Assembly (NCBI GenBank): GCA_025350965.1
Contig: JANXWV010000097.1
Coordinates: 42,761-106,760, forward strand
Direction: 5' to 3'
DNA from: Rhizobacter sp.
GTDB lineage: Bacteria > Pseudomonadota > Gammaproteobacteria > Burkholderiales > Burkholderiaceae_C
DNA length: 64,000 nt
Shown piece by piece: positions 35,069 to 43,866 of the stretch. The notes beneath the pieces were generated by a model, which saw only the letters and a list, made by a program, of their open reading frames with translations, did no database searches and was not told the DNA's origin. The number at the start of each line of letters is the position of its first letter. The first letter of the stretch is position 1. The translations under genes and the position numbers were made by a program.

Positions 35069-36881
35069 CTAGACGCCGCCGAAGGCGCCGTCGACCGGCG
35101 AGTAGCTGGCCGGCACCGCACCCCAGTTGAGCGTGGTCGTGCGCGTGCGGTCGCCCAGCAGGGTCACTGGCTCGGCGGCGTTGGCATAGCTGCCGGCCAG
35201 CAAACCCCAGCGTTCGTCGAAGACGAACTCCAGCGCCGTCAACTGCAGCGTCGGTTCGTAGAACGACACCGGCTTCGGTTCGGTGGTGTCGCGCAAGACG
35301 ACCGTGCCCACGGTGGGGGCGAAGCGCATCACCAGCGTGCGTTGCGCAGAGCTGGCCGCAGCCACCGACACCACCGGCTTCCAGCGCCGCGCCGCCCAGT
35401 CCAGCGTACCGTCGCCCGATACCACCCTGTTGCTGGGCGCGCTGGCCACGCCACCGCTGCCCGACCAGCTGACGGTGGCGGTGTCGCGGCCCACGGTCTG
35501 CGAAATCTCCGCACTGGCGGTGAAGACCGCGCGGCTGTCTGCGCTGGTGACCAGGCCGCGCGTCGGATTTCCGTTCCAGCGGTCACCATCCGGTTGCAGC
35601 CGGTTGCCGCGAACGTCGGCGCGCAAGGTCAGCGTCACGGTTCTCTGCAACGTCAGCCCCCCGGTGATGGTGGATGTGACCGTGATCGGTATCTCCCAGA
35701 AGGTGATCTGCACGGCGTTGGACCAGCGGTCGCCGTTGACCACCTGCACATAGCCGCCGCGCGCGAGTTGGTCGCGGCGCAGGCCGGCCTGGGTGCCGTC
35801 GCTGCGCCAGGCGCGCCCGCTGGCCTTGTCGCCGCCGCCCACTGGGCCGTCGGCCCGCGCCAGCAAGGGCTCGGCGGGTCTGGCCGGCGTGCCACCCACG
35901 CGCACCTCGGGCGCTTGCGTCAAACCCTGCTCGCGGCCGAACTGGCCTGTCAACGCGATGTACGGATCGTCTTCGTTGATGGTCACGGAGTCGATGGTGG
36001 GCACCAGCCCGCTCGCATGGCCTGAAGGTGACATCTCGGGCAGGTAGACCGCCTGCGCCTTGCCCCCCGCGTCGTCGGCCAGGCGGCGGTTCATCAGGTA
36101 TTCGACCGTGGCGCCCACGCCGTAGCCGCGCAGGCGCGGCGGCGTTTGCTGGCGCGCGGCGCAGCCGTCGAAGTTGTTGGTGCCCAGCTCGATCTGCAGC
36201 AGGTCGTCGGCGAACGCGAGCATGTGTTGCCACGGCACCGGCTTGTCCCAGGTGAACAGGTCGCGCAGGCCGGCGCTGCGCAGCGCGCTGTCCCACTCGG
36301 CCAGCACCGAGCCGCCCGTGAGTTTGAGGATGGCGATGCATTCCGTGGGGAAGCTCCAGCCCGCCAGCACGGGGAACGCAGGCGTGATCGCCGGGCACGT
36401 GTGGGGCTGCCAGGTGCCGTTGGCGCCGCGCCAGCTGACGGCGTAGGCGAGTGCGCCGCTACTCAACTCGGCCGCGTACCGGGCCTCGTGGACACACCCA
36501 CGCGGTGGAAGGCCGGCATCGACACCAGTTGCTGCGCCAAGGCCACGGCATCGAACTGCGGGCCGCTGGTGGCGGTGGAGGCCAGCGCCGACATCGCCGC
36601 CGTGACCTTGTCCAGCGCGGCCACGCGCTACGCAGCGGGCACGGGGGTACCGGCGCTGCCTGCGCCCGCCACGCCGTTGCCTTCGAAGGCGCTGGGGGGC
36701 GGCACGGGTACCGATGGCGGGGCGGGTGTTGGCGAAAGCGAAGGCGAATGTGTGTGCCCGCCGTGTCGGCCGGCGATGGCGCGGCGTCACCGCCACCCCC
36801 GCAGCCTGACAGCGACACCCAGACCTTGCTGCTGCCCGCAAGCGCCAGCAGCCGGCGGCGGTTGATGCGTTTCGAATCCAT
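35069..36881 (-). pseudogene. Broken exported (Tat lipoprotein-like) protein of unknown family
   Basis: The gene would start at 36881 with a Tat/lipoprotein leader (MDSKRINRRRLLALAG, then LSGCGGGG). The coding sense changes frame near residue 43, continues in another frame (SVPVPPPSAFEGNGVAGAG), meets an in-frame TAG at about 36629-36631, and shifts again near 36490 into the long frame that ends at 35069. At least two frameshifts and one stop are therefore needed to read it. The long C-terminal part is beta-rich (VTLTLRADVRGNRLQPDG) and secreted-like; I do not recognise the family. Sequencing error cannot be excluded. Confidence 0.6.
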
Positions 36882-37089
36882 GGCTCACCTTGCACCGTTG
36901 TTGATGCAGGCAGGCTAGGCCGGGGGCGCCATTGCGGCGTTATTGGCGCCGCGCCGCATGTCGGCCGCGAACCGGGCGACCCGCCACTCTTGGAAGAGTG
37001 CGCAGTTGATGATTGATCGGGAGCGGCCGGATCCAAGTTCGCGGATGGCCAAGCGCGGAGGGCGTGGGGCGTCAGCGGCCGCTCTGGTT

Positions 37090-37584
37090 TCAGCGCCGCA
37101 CGACGTCGATCAGATTGCCGTTGGCGACGAACTCGTAGTTGACAGCCTGGTTGACCGGGCCGGTTGCCGGCGAATGGCCGACGCGGCCGAACTTCATGTC
37201 ATAAGTTTTGTTGGTCACACGCTGGTCGTTGGCGACGCGGTCGAACTGCAGCTGCGGCCGTGGAGCGCGGCCGTTGGCGTCAAGCACATGCCAGTGCCGG
37301 CGCAGATAGCGTGGCTCGATGGTGTGCGGATTCCAGGGCCCGTCACCCCAGCGTACCGAGTAGCCGACCTTGAAGTTGGTCGGGTTGTGGATCACGAACT
37401 CGCCCTGCATGCGCAGACCGCGGGGCGTTGCATTCTGGGGGCCTGGAGCCAGCGACAGCGCGGCACTGGAGGTGCCGACATCCTCTTCGCTGTCGCCGCC
37501 TGCCCGGCCGGGCCCGCTGCAGCCCAGCAAGGTCAGCGCGAGAATATCTCGCCGGCGCGGCGGCTTGCATCGCATCAAGGACAT
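37090..37584 (-). CDS. Small putative lipoprotein, family unknown
   Basis: A 164-residue protein starting at 37584. A short leader with RRRDILALTLLGC gives a lipobox cysteine near residue 22. The mature part is acidic at first, then has GEFVIHNPTNFKVGYSVRWG and GDGPWNPHTIEPRYLRRHW, which looks like a compact beta-sandwich, and a final NYEFVANGNLIDVVRR. I do not recognise the family. It is divergent from the FecR-TPR gene with 99 bases between the two starts, so it may share control with the FecR/CHASE2-TIR pair. A longer start at 37620 lacks a leader. Confidence 0.65.
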   Translation of the reverse strand: MSLMRCKPPRRRDILALTLLGCSGPGRAGGDSEEDVGTSSAALSLAPGPQNATPRGLRMQGEFVIHNPTNFKVGYSVRWGDGPWNPHTIEPRYLRRHWHVLDANGRAPRPQLQFDRVANDQRVTNKTYDMKFGRVGHSPATGPVNQAVNYEFVANGNLIDVVRR

Positions 37585-37683
37585 GATGAACCTCTCACGG
37601 CAACCCGGCGGGCCGCCCAACCAGGGCCATCTTCCGAGGGGCCTGCGCCCCTGTCAACATCACACCGAGGCATTGCCATCGCT

Positions 37684-39678
37684 ATGTCGTCCGTCTTGTC
37701 GATGATCGCCGCATGCGGCCTGCGCGCTCTGTCGTTGGCCCTGATGCCGCGGCTGCGCGCGGTCCTGTGCGTGCCGGCGTGCGGACTGATGCTGGCCGGC
37801 AGCGCCGGCGCCACTTCGGCCACCGACATGGTGGTCAGCCGCATCGTCGATGCCGGGGGCGAGGTCGCCACGGTCGACGGGCCGCTCAAGGTTCAGCTGC
37901 GGGCGGCGTCGGGCGCGGTGACCAATCACCTGCAGCGTGGGCAGGTGCTGGCGCCGCTGACGCAGCTGTCAGCGGGCGCCGGCGTGACGATCGAGCTCGC
38001 GCGCACCGACCCGCGGCTGCAGCTGCGCGTGGAGCCGCGCACCCGGCTGACGCTGGTGCGCAGCGACGCCGACGGCGCGGCGGTCGATCTCGGCGAAGGG
38101 CGGGCCTCGTTCAGCCTGAGCGGGCGGCTTGGCTTCTTCTTCGGCGTCACGGCCTTCAAGCAGGTGCTGGCACTGGCGCGCGGCACGCGCTTCACGGTTG
38201 ACGCACGGCGGCATTGCGATGACCGGCCCGGCGCGCCCTGTGTCCAGGTGGTCCTTGACGAGGGACGCCTCAACCTCGAGACGCGGCGCCCGCTGCAGGT
38301 GGGAACGGGAGCGGGGTCGGTATCAGGGCCAGCTTCGGCAGCGACCGCGCTGCAGGACGACGCAACGGTGCTGGTGGTCGATCCGATGAGCGCAGGGGAA
38401 AGCCGATCACTGTCGCTCGCGCCCGAGCAGTTCGCGTTGCGCTTTGACTCCAACCAGGCCGCCGACACGCACTACGTCGCCGAACTCGAACGCGCGCGCG
38501 CCGGTGCGGAGCCTGGCGCCGTGCTGCGCGCGCTGCGCAACCTGCTGGTGGTGCGCCGCCTCGCCGACCGCCACGACGACGCGCTGGCCCTGGCCGACGA
38601 GGGACTGGCGCTTGCACAGCGGGACGGCGACCGGCTGTGGGAGTTCCGCTTCCTGATCGACCGCGCCTTCACCACCTGGCGGCTGCGGCGCGACCGCTCG
38701 GCGCTGGATCTGTTTGAACGCGCCTTCGCGATGAGCGACGTCATCGAGGCCGCCGACACGCGCACCGACCTGGGCGCGCTGTACGCCCGCTACGGCAACA
38801 TCCGGTTCGAGGCGCGCGACCGGCTCAGGCCGCAGGCCGACCTCGACATCGCCGAGGCGCTGGTGCGTCGCTCGGTCCAGCTGCGCGAGGCGGCGCCGGG
38901 CGAGCCCCCGACACTTGACCTGTCGATGAGCCACTACGCGCTGGGCTTGCTGCTGCGCATCGGTCGCGACGACCCTGTGCAGTCCAACATCCACCTCCAG
39001 CGCGCACTTGAGATTCGCCGCGAGGTGCTGGGCGAGCGCGACGATGTCTCCACCGCCGAGATGATGTCCGAAGCCGCATTGACGCTCGAGCGAGTGGTCG
39101 CCGACGGGTCGCCTACCTGCCCGGCGGAGGGTGCTGCCGATCCGTACCAGCCCGCACGCCTGCTATTTGACGACAGCCTCGCCATGCTCGAGCGTCTGTC
39201 GCCTGATCGACCTTACCGGTCGTACGCCGCGGTGGCCCGCCGCAGCGCTGACCTGCGTCGCCGCAGCGGCGACTGGCTGCTGGTCGACTGCCATGCCGAA
39301 GCCGCGGCGCAGGCCGAGTTCGCGGCTGCACGCAGTGGCTATGGGCGATCGCTGGCCGCTTGGTCCGTGCAGCCTGGCAACACGCGCAGTGAGCGGCGCT
39401 TCGCGTGGTGGGGCTTGGGCCGTACCACGCTGCGCCAACGCGCCTGGGCCGATGCCGACAAGGCCCTGCAGCAGGCCTACACCCTGGCGCTGGACGAACG
39501 CTGCAGCACGCCGCCGAGTCCCGAGGCGCCGTCTTTCGACTGGGTGGCAGGCCTGCTCGAGCTGCGGGCGCAGGCGGCCGATGGCGGCAGCGCACCCGAG
39601 GCCGCGGCGGCGCATCGCCGGCTGCGCGCCGACGTGGCAGGGGTCTGCGGCGCGGGCGGCCGCGAGGCGCCGCGATGA
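37684..39678 (+). CDS. Exported FecR-domain and tetratricopeptide protein
   Basis: A 664-residue protein. A leader (LRAVLCVPACGLMLAGSAGA) ends near residue 43. Residues ~57-205 are a FecR-type domain (DAGGEVATVDGPLKVQLRAA, GAGVTIELARTDPRLQLRVE, VLALARGTRFTVDARRHC, VVLDEGRLNLE). From ~275 to the end are helical repeats of TPR type (ADRHDDALALADEGLALAQ, HLQRALEIRREVLGE, WADADKALQQAYTLALDE). FecR proteins of this sort are often encoded beside CHASE2-domain cyclases; the next gene does encode CHASE2, fused to TIR. The stop overlaps that ATG. The start at 37684 is the first that gives a plausible leader. Confidence 0.85.
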   Translation: MSSVLSMIAACGLRALSLALMPRLRAVLCVPACGLMLAGSAGATSATDMVVSRIVDAGGEVATVDGPLKVQLRAASGAVTNHLQRGQVLAPLTQLSAGAGVTIELARTDPRLQLRVEPRTRLTLVRSDADGAAVDLGEGRASFSLSGRLGFFFGVTAFKQVLALARGTRFTVDARRHCDDRPGAPCVQVVLDEGRLNLETRRPLQVGTGAGSVSGPASAATALQDDATVLVVDPMSAGESRSLSLAPEQFALRFDSNQAADTHYVAELERARAGAEPGAVLRALRNLLVVRRLADRHDDALALADEGLALAQRDGDRLWEFRFLIDRAFTTWRLRRDRSALDLFERAFAMSDVIEAADTRTDLGALYARYGNIRFEARDRLRPQADLDIAEALVRRSVQLREAAPGEPPTLDLSMSHYALGLLLRIGRDDPVQSNIHLQRALEIRREVLGERDDVSTAEMMSEAALTLERVVADGSPTCPAEGAADPYQPARLLFDDSLAMLERLSPDRPYRSYAAVARRSADLRRRSGDWLLVDCHAEAAAQAEFAAARSGYGRSLAAWSVQPGNTRSERRFAWWGLGRTTLRQRAWADADKALQQAYTLALDERCSTPPSPEAPSFDWVAGLLELRAQAADGGSAPEAAAAHRRLRADVAGVCGAGGREAPR

Positions 39679-41330
39679 AGGCGCTGCTCGTCAAGCTGGC
39701 GCTGTTTGCCGGCCTGCTGACCTTGGCCGTGCTCACAGCCGGGGACTGGCGGCGGCTGGATCACTGGGTCTTCGCTCGCATGCTGACGCCGGCTACCGCG
39801 CCAGACCCGCGCATCGTGCTGATCGAGCTGCCCGATATGGACCCCGACGATCCGCAGTCGAACCGGCTGCGCGAACAGCTCGGCCACACGCTGACCGAGC
39901 TGGCGCAACGGCACCCGGCCAAGGTGGCGATCGATATCCAGCTCGGTGCCCGCGGCGGGCCGCTTGTTGGCGTGGTGCAGGGGCTCGACGCGCTGCGGGC
40001 GGCCAACGTTCCGGTCTACCTGGTGACCGACCCGGACGCGAGCGCGAGCGACCTGGCCAGCGAGGTCTATAGCCACGGCGCGGTGGCCGGCGTCGGCCAC
40101 TCTCGGCTGTGGCTGGATGGACGCCTGGCGTACTTCCGGCCCGTGCTGCGCAGCACGGGCGCGGGGGTGGTCAAGTCGCTCGACTACCTGCCCACCTTGC
40201 TGGCCGAAATGCAGGCCGATGATCTGCCCGAGTTCCAGGTGTTCGGCACGCCGCCGCTCAGCCCTGAGATGCTGGCCCAGCCGCTGTCGCGCCTCGCTTC
40301 CGCGCTGCCGGGCCAGACGGTCATCGTGGCAAGCTCGGCGCGGGAGTGCCGTGTGCACCGCGGAGGCGGTGACCGCGGCGACGACGACCAGTCGCTGTGC
40401 CGGGGTGCGTTGGGCAGCCACGCCTGGAGTGGGCCCGAACTGCTGGTGTGGTCGCTGACCGATCTGCTGCAGCGCGACGCGAGCCGGATCCAGCGCCCGG
40501 TGTACAGCGCCGCGTGGACTTTGGTGTCGGCACTGTCGGCGGCCGCGCTGGCGGTGGTGGCGCATGGGCTCGTGCTGCGCCGCGCCGGACGCAGCGGGTC
40601 GCCGACCCAGCTCTCGCGCTGGCTGGGCGCGCTGGGCGTGGCGGCGCTGGTGGCCACCGTCCTGGTGCTGGCGCTGGGCGAAGCCTTGCTGTTGCAGCTG
40701 GGGTGGTTGATGCCGCCGACATTCCCGCTGATCGCCGCGCTGCTGGCCCTTCTGCTGTGCCACTGGCATGTGCGCCAGAACCTGGCCGCGACGCTCGCGG
40801 CGGTGGACCGGCGCGCCGTCGACAACGCCTTGCAGTCCGACGTGGACGTGTTCATCAGTTACTCGCACGCGCCGGGCAACGGCGCCTGGGTCGAGCGCGA
40901 GATCGTCGAGCCCTTACGGGCGCTTCGCCTGTCCGACGGGCGCGCGCTGCGGATCTTCTTCGACCGCAAAGACATCACGGTCGGCCAGCAATGGTTCACC
41001 CGCATCAACCTCGGCATACTGGGCAGCCGCTGCTTTCTGTGCGTCTGGTCGGACGACTACATGGAGCGTGACTACTGCCGCTGGGAGCTGGAATACGCCC
41101 ACCCCCGGGCGGCCCGCAGCGGCTTCCTGTTCCTGCCGGTGTCGCGCCTGTCGGCGCAGCAACTGGCGAGCCCCGCCTACGCGCAGTACGTGCAAGTGCG
41201 CCAGAACATCGATGCCCTGTCGCGGCCAGATTTCTTCGACGAAGTCAGGCAGGCCGTGCTTGTGCACCTGGATCCGGCGGTGGCGCCGGACGTCCCCCCT
41301 GCCACGCCGCGGGCTGCCGGCAACGGCTGA
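39675..41330 (+). CDS. CHASE2-transmembrane-TIR domain protein
   Basis: A 551-residue membrane protein. A membrane anchor is at ~4-23, a periplasmic CHASE2 sensor domain at ~35-265 (RIVLIELPDMDPDDPQS, KVAIDIQLG), three membrane helices at ~278-301, ~316-340 and ~343-363, then a cytoplasmic TIR domain at ~388-530. TIR landmarks are DVFISYSH (391-398), the FFDRKDITVGQQW loop (428-440), CFLCVWSDDYMERDYC and Glu471 in YCRWELEYA, at the position of the catalytic glutamate of NAD-cleaving TIRs. CHASE2 normally precedes a cyclase or kinase. The ATG overlaps the FecR-TPR stop (ATGA). Confidence 0.87.
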   Translation: MKALLVKLALFAGLLTLAVLTAGDWRRLDHWVFARMLTPATAPDPRIVLIELPDMDPDDPQSNRLREQLGHTLTELAQRHPAKVAIDIQLGARGGPLVGVVQGLDALRAANVPVYLVTDPDASASDLASEVYSHGAVAGVGHSRLWLDGRLAYFRPVLRSTGAGVVKSLDYLPTLLAEMQADDLPEFQVFGTPPLSPEMLAQPLSRLASALPGQTVIVASSARECRVHRGGGDRGDDDQSLCRGALGSHAWSGPELLVWSLTDLLQRDASRIQRPVYSAAWTLVSALSAAALAVVAHGLVLRRAGRSGSPTQLSRWLGALGVAALVATVLVLALGEALLLQLGWLMPPTFPLIAALLALLLCHWHVRQNLAATLAAVDRRAVDNALQSDVDVFISYSHAPGNGAWVEREIVEPLRALRLSDGRALRIFFDRKDITVGQQWFTRINLGILGSRCFLCVWSDDYMERDYCRWELEYAHPRAARSGFLFLPVSRLSAQQLASPAYAQYVQVRQNIDALSRPDFFDEVRQAVLVHLDPAVAPDVPPATPRAAGNG

Positions 41331-41511
41331 GCTTGTGAAGATGTGAGCCGTGCCCGCAGCGGGGCCGCAGAACCACCCCGCCTTGGGCTTGCCGCCCGCA
41401 GCGGCCCGGGTGGGAACTTCATGGGTCAGCCCAATCTGATGCCGCGCGGTGCATGAAGCCCAGGCATCCGTGCCTCAAGTATCCTCGGCCCCTTTACTCA
41501 AGAGGATCGAC

Positions 41512-41661
41512 ATGGCACTGGCAAAGAAGAAGCGCGTAGGCAAGAGAACCATTTCCGCCAAGCAAGTCAGAAAGACGGCAAGCGGCAGAAAGCGCCACAA
41601 GTCCGATGGCACCCAGCCCTCGACGGCGGTGGCTCCAGCGTCGACGCCAGTGGCGTCCTGA
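41512..41661 (+). CDS. Small lysine/arginine-rich protein
   Basis: A 49-residue protein, MALAKKKRVGKRTISAKQV followed by RKTASGRKRHKSDG and a neutral Pro/Ala/Thr tail. AAGAGGATCGAC precedes the ATG, a fair ribosome site. The basic N-terminal half and disordered tail suggest nucleic-acid or ribosome association, but I do not recognise a family. It is a single gene between the TIR gene and a convergent epimerase gene; the frame extends upstream to 41449 without better support. Confidence 0.5.
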   Translation: MALAKKKRVGKRTISAKQVRKTASGRKRHKSDGTQPSTAVAPASTPVAS

Positions 41662-41727
41662 CAACTCGGGCAAGCGGATCGCACCCGACCGAGTTGGGCC
41701 TGATCAACTGCCCTTGATCGACTGGGA

Positions 41728-42771
41728 TCAACGCTCGTGGTGCGGGCGCCCACGTTCGCACCAAACGCGCAGCAACATGGCTTCCCGGTCCCGCCCGAGC
41801 TTGCCCGCACGCCGCCGATCATCCGGCCCCGGCACGCCTTCATCCATCACCGCTGCCACCGTTTCGCGGAGCAGCCGCGTGCACAGGCCCGCTGCCTCGG
41901 CGCGGCTCAGGTCGACGCGGTTGAAGCCCCGATAGTCGGGGTCGCTTCCTGGCAGCCAGAGCGGCAGCTCACTCCACGGCTTGACCGCTTGCTCGACGAG
42001 AAACGCCTCGCTGACCGGCATGGCCGTTGCCGCTGTGACACCGCGCGCAAGGGCCTGTTGCGCGCACGTCGCCAGCAGCGTGCGCCAATCGCACACGTCG
42101 GTGTTGGCTCCGACCACCGGCCCGGTCGCATTGATCGCCCCGCTCGCACCCTGTTCGAGCAGCACGACCATCCACTCCGCCAGATCGCGCACGTCGATGA
42201 ACTGCAGCGGCGCGCCTGCGGGCACGTCGGGAACGAGCATCTCCCCGCCTTGCATCACGCGCCACGGCCAGTAGCTGAAGCGGCCGCTGCGGTCGCCGGG
42301 GCCGACGATCAAACCGGGCCGCACCACCAGCGCGCGCTCGCCGAACACGCGGGCGACCTCGGCTTCGCACGCGGCCTTCTGCGGCCCGTAGTGCTGCAGG
42401 GCGCGGTCGTCGGGGGCAATGGCGTCGAAGCTGGCCAGCGGGTCGGTTTCTCGCACCGGCATCTGGTGCGTGGTGGCGTAAGCCGAGATGCTGGAGACGA
42501 ACAGGTAGCGGCCGCAGCTGCGCAGCGCGTCGCAACCGAGCCGCAGGTCGGCGGGGGTGTAGCCGCAGGTGTCGATCACGGCGTCCCAGTGCCGGGCTTC
42601 GAGCTGCGCGAGCTCGCTGTTGCGGTCACCGGTGATGGCTTCCACGCCGTCGGGCCAGTGGCTGCGTTCGCGGCCCCGGTTGAACACCGTGACGCGGTGG
42701 CCGCGCGCGAGTGCGGCAGTCAGCGTGGCCGCGCCCAGGAACACGCCGCCGCCGAGGATGAGGATGTGCAT
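41728..42771 (-). CDS. NAD-dependent epimerase/dehydratase family protein
   Basis: A 347-residue extended-SDR protein. It begins MHILILGGGVFLGAATLTAA, a Rossmann GxxGxxG variant, with VTVFNRGRERSHWPDGVEAI as the next strand-helix unit, typical of isoflavone-reductase/UDP-epimerase-like proteins such as those related to mRNA-binding epimerases. It has SSISAY and HYGPQKAACE for the catalytic Ser and Tyr-x3-Lys. The substrate is unknown. It lies 28 bases after a threonine-dehydratase-like gene on the same strand and is probably co-transcribed with it. Confidence 0.82.
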   Translation of the reverse strand: MHILILGGGVFLGAATLTAALARGHRVTVFNRGRERSHWPDGVEAITGDRNSELAQLEARHWDAVIDTCGYTPADLRLGCDALRSCGRYLFVSSISAYATTHQMPVRETDPLASFDAIAPDDRALQHYGPQKAACEAEVARVFGERALVVRPGLIVGPGDRSGRFSYWPWRVMQGGEMLVPDVPAGAPLQFIDVRDLAEWMVVLLEQGASGAINATGPVVGANTDVCDWRTLLATCAQQALARGVTAATAMPVSEAFLVEQAVKPWSELPLWLPGSDPDYRGFNRVDLSRAEAAGLCTRLLRETVAAVMDEGVPGPDDRRRAGKLGRDREAMLLRVWCERGRPHHER

Positions 42772-42799
42772 GGCAGCGCTCTTGTTCGCATTGACTGCG

Positions 42800-43750
42800 T
42801 CACGCGCCGGCCAGAGTGCCCGCATCGACATTGGCACCGCACACCACCAGGCCGATGCGCTCGCCGGGTTGGGGAACGTAGGCGCCGCTGCGCAGCGCCG
42901 CCAGCGGCAAGGCGGCTGCCGGCTCCACGGCCAGGCGGAACTCGCGCCACATGAAGCGCTGCGCTTCGAGGATGGCGGCATCGCCGAGCAGCAACGCGTG
43001 GTGCACGTGCTGCTGCGTGATCGCCCACGCCAGCGCACCGATGCGCCGCGCACCCAGCGAATCGGCCGCAACGCCGCTGACCGCCACGTCCACCGGCGCC
43101 CCTGCGGAGCGCGCGCTGTGCAACGTCGGCGCCAGTTCGGGCTCGAGCGCCACCACGCGGCAGCGGCCGGCGAACCAGGCTGCCATGCCGCCGATGAGCC
43201 CACCACCGCCCACGCTCACCAGCACCGTGTCGGGCAGGCCGGCTTCCAGCTCGACCTCGCGCGCCAGCGTGCCGGCGCCGGCCACGACCTCGGGCTGGTC
43301 GTAGGCGTGGGTCAGCAGGGCGCCGGTCTCGCGCTGGCGCGCCTCGCACGCCTGCAAGGCGTCGGCATAGGCGGCGCCGCCGACCACCACCTGCGCGCCC
43401 AGTGCTTCGAGCCGTTCGCGCTTGGCGGGTGAGATGAGCGTCGGCACGAACACCTCGGCCCGCACGCCGAGCGCACGCGCCGCCACGGCGGTGGCAATGC
43501 CGGCGTTGCCACCAGACGCCACGATCACGCCCGCCGCCGGAATGGGGTGGCTGAGCAGCCGGTTGAACATGCCGCGCGCCTTGAAGCTGCCCGAGCGCTG
43601 GAGGTGTTCGAGCTTGAGCCACGCTTCGAACGCGGTGCTGCTTTCGGGCAACCGCAAGGCGCTGCCCGGCAGCCGCCACAGCGGCGTTCGGTGCACGTGC
43701 GGGGCAATGCGCTCGGCGGCGCGGGTGATGTGGTCGGGGGTGATCGGCAT
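42800..43750 (-). CDS. PLP-dependent threonine/serine dehydratase family enzyme
   Basis: A 316-residue fold-type II PLP enzyme. The PLP lysine is in QRSGSFKARG, the substrate-contact loop in ASGGNAGIATA, and the phosphate-binding glycine loop in VSVGGGGLIGG. This is the short, single-domain form that lacks a regulatory ACT domain, like catabolic threonine dehydratases and serine racemases. It would convert threonine or serine to 2-oxobutyrate or pyruvate and ammonia. The gene is divergent from the 6-phosphogluconate dehydrogenase gene. Confidence 0.87.
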   Translation of the reverse strand: MPITPDHITRAAERIAPHVHRTPLWRLPGSALRLPESSTAFEAWLKLEHLQRSGSFKARGMFNRLLSHPIPAAGVIVASGGNAGIATAVAARALGVRAEVFVPTLISPAKRERLEALGAQVVVGGAAYADALQACEARQRETGALLTHAYDQPEVVAGAGTLAREVELEAGLPDTVLVSVGGGGLIGGMAAWFAGRCRVVALEPELAPTLHSARSAGAPVDVAVSGVAADSLGARRIGALAWAITQQHVHHALLLGDAAILEAQRFMWREFRLAVEPAAALPLAALRSGAYVPQPGERIGLVVCGANVDAGTLAGA

Positions 43751-43866
43751 GGCGTGGTGGTGTGGGCAAGTCCAGCCGCAGTATCGCGCCGCGCGTGCCC
43801 GCCATCGGCGGCCGGCTTGCGCCTACGATGCGCCACCAAGGCCTCAAGCCGAACCTGGAGAACAGC

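Noticed and set aside
35069..36881. Programmed frameshifting in the broken exported protein
   Set aside because: At least two shifts and a stop are needed and no slippery heptamer with a downstream structure is evident, so decay or sequence error is simpler.
39675..41330. TIR protein considered as part of a Thoeris system
   Set aside because: Thoeris pairs a soluble TIR protein with ThsA; here the TIR is membrane-bound behind CHASE2 and the partner is FecR-TPR.
42569..43432. Plus-strand frame opposite the epimerase and dehydratase genes
   Set aside because: It is antisense to two clear enzymes and has shadow-type composition.
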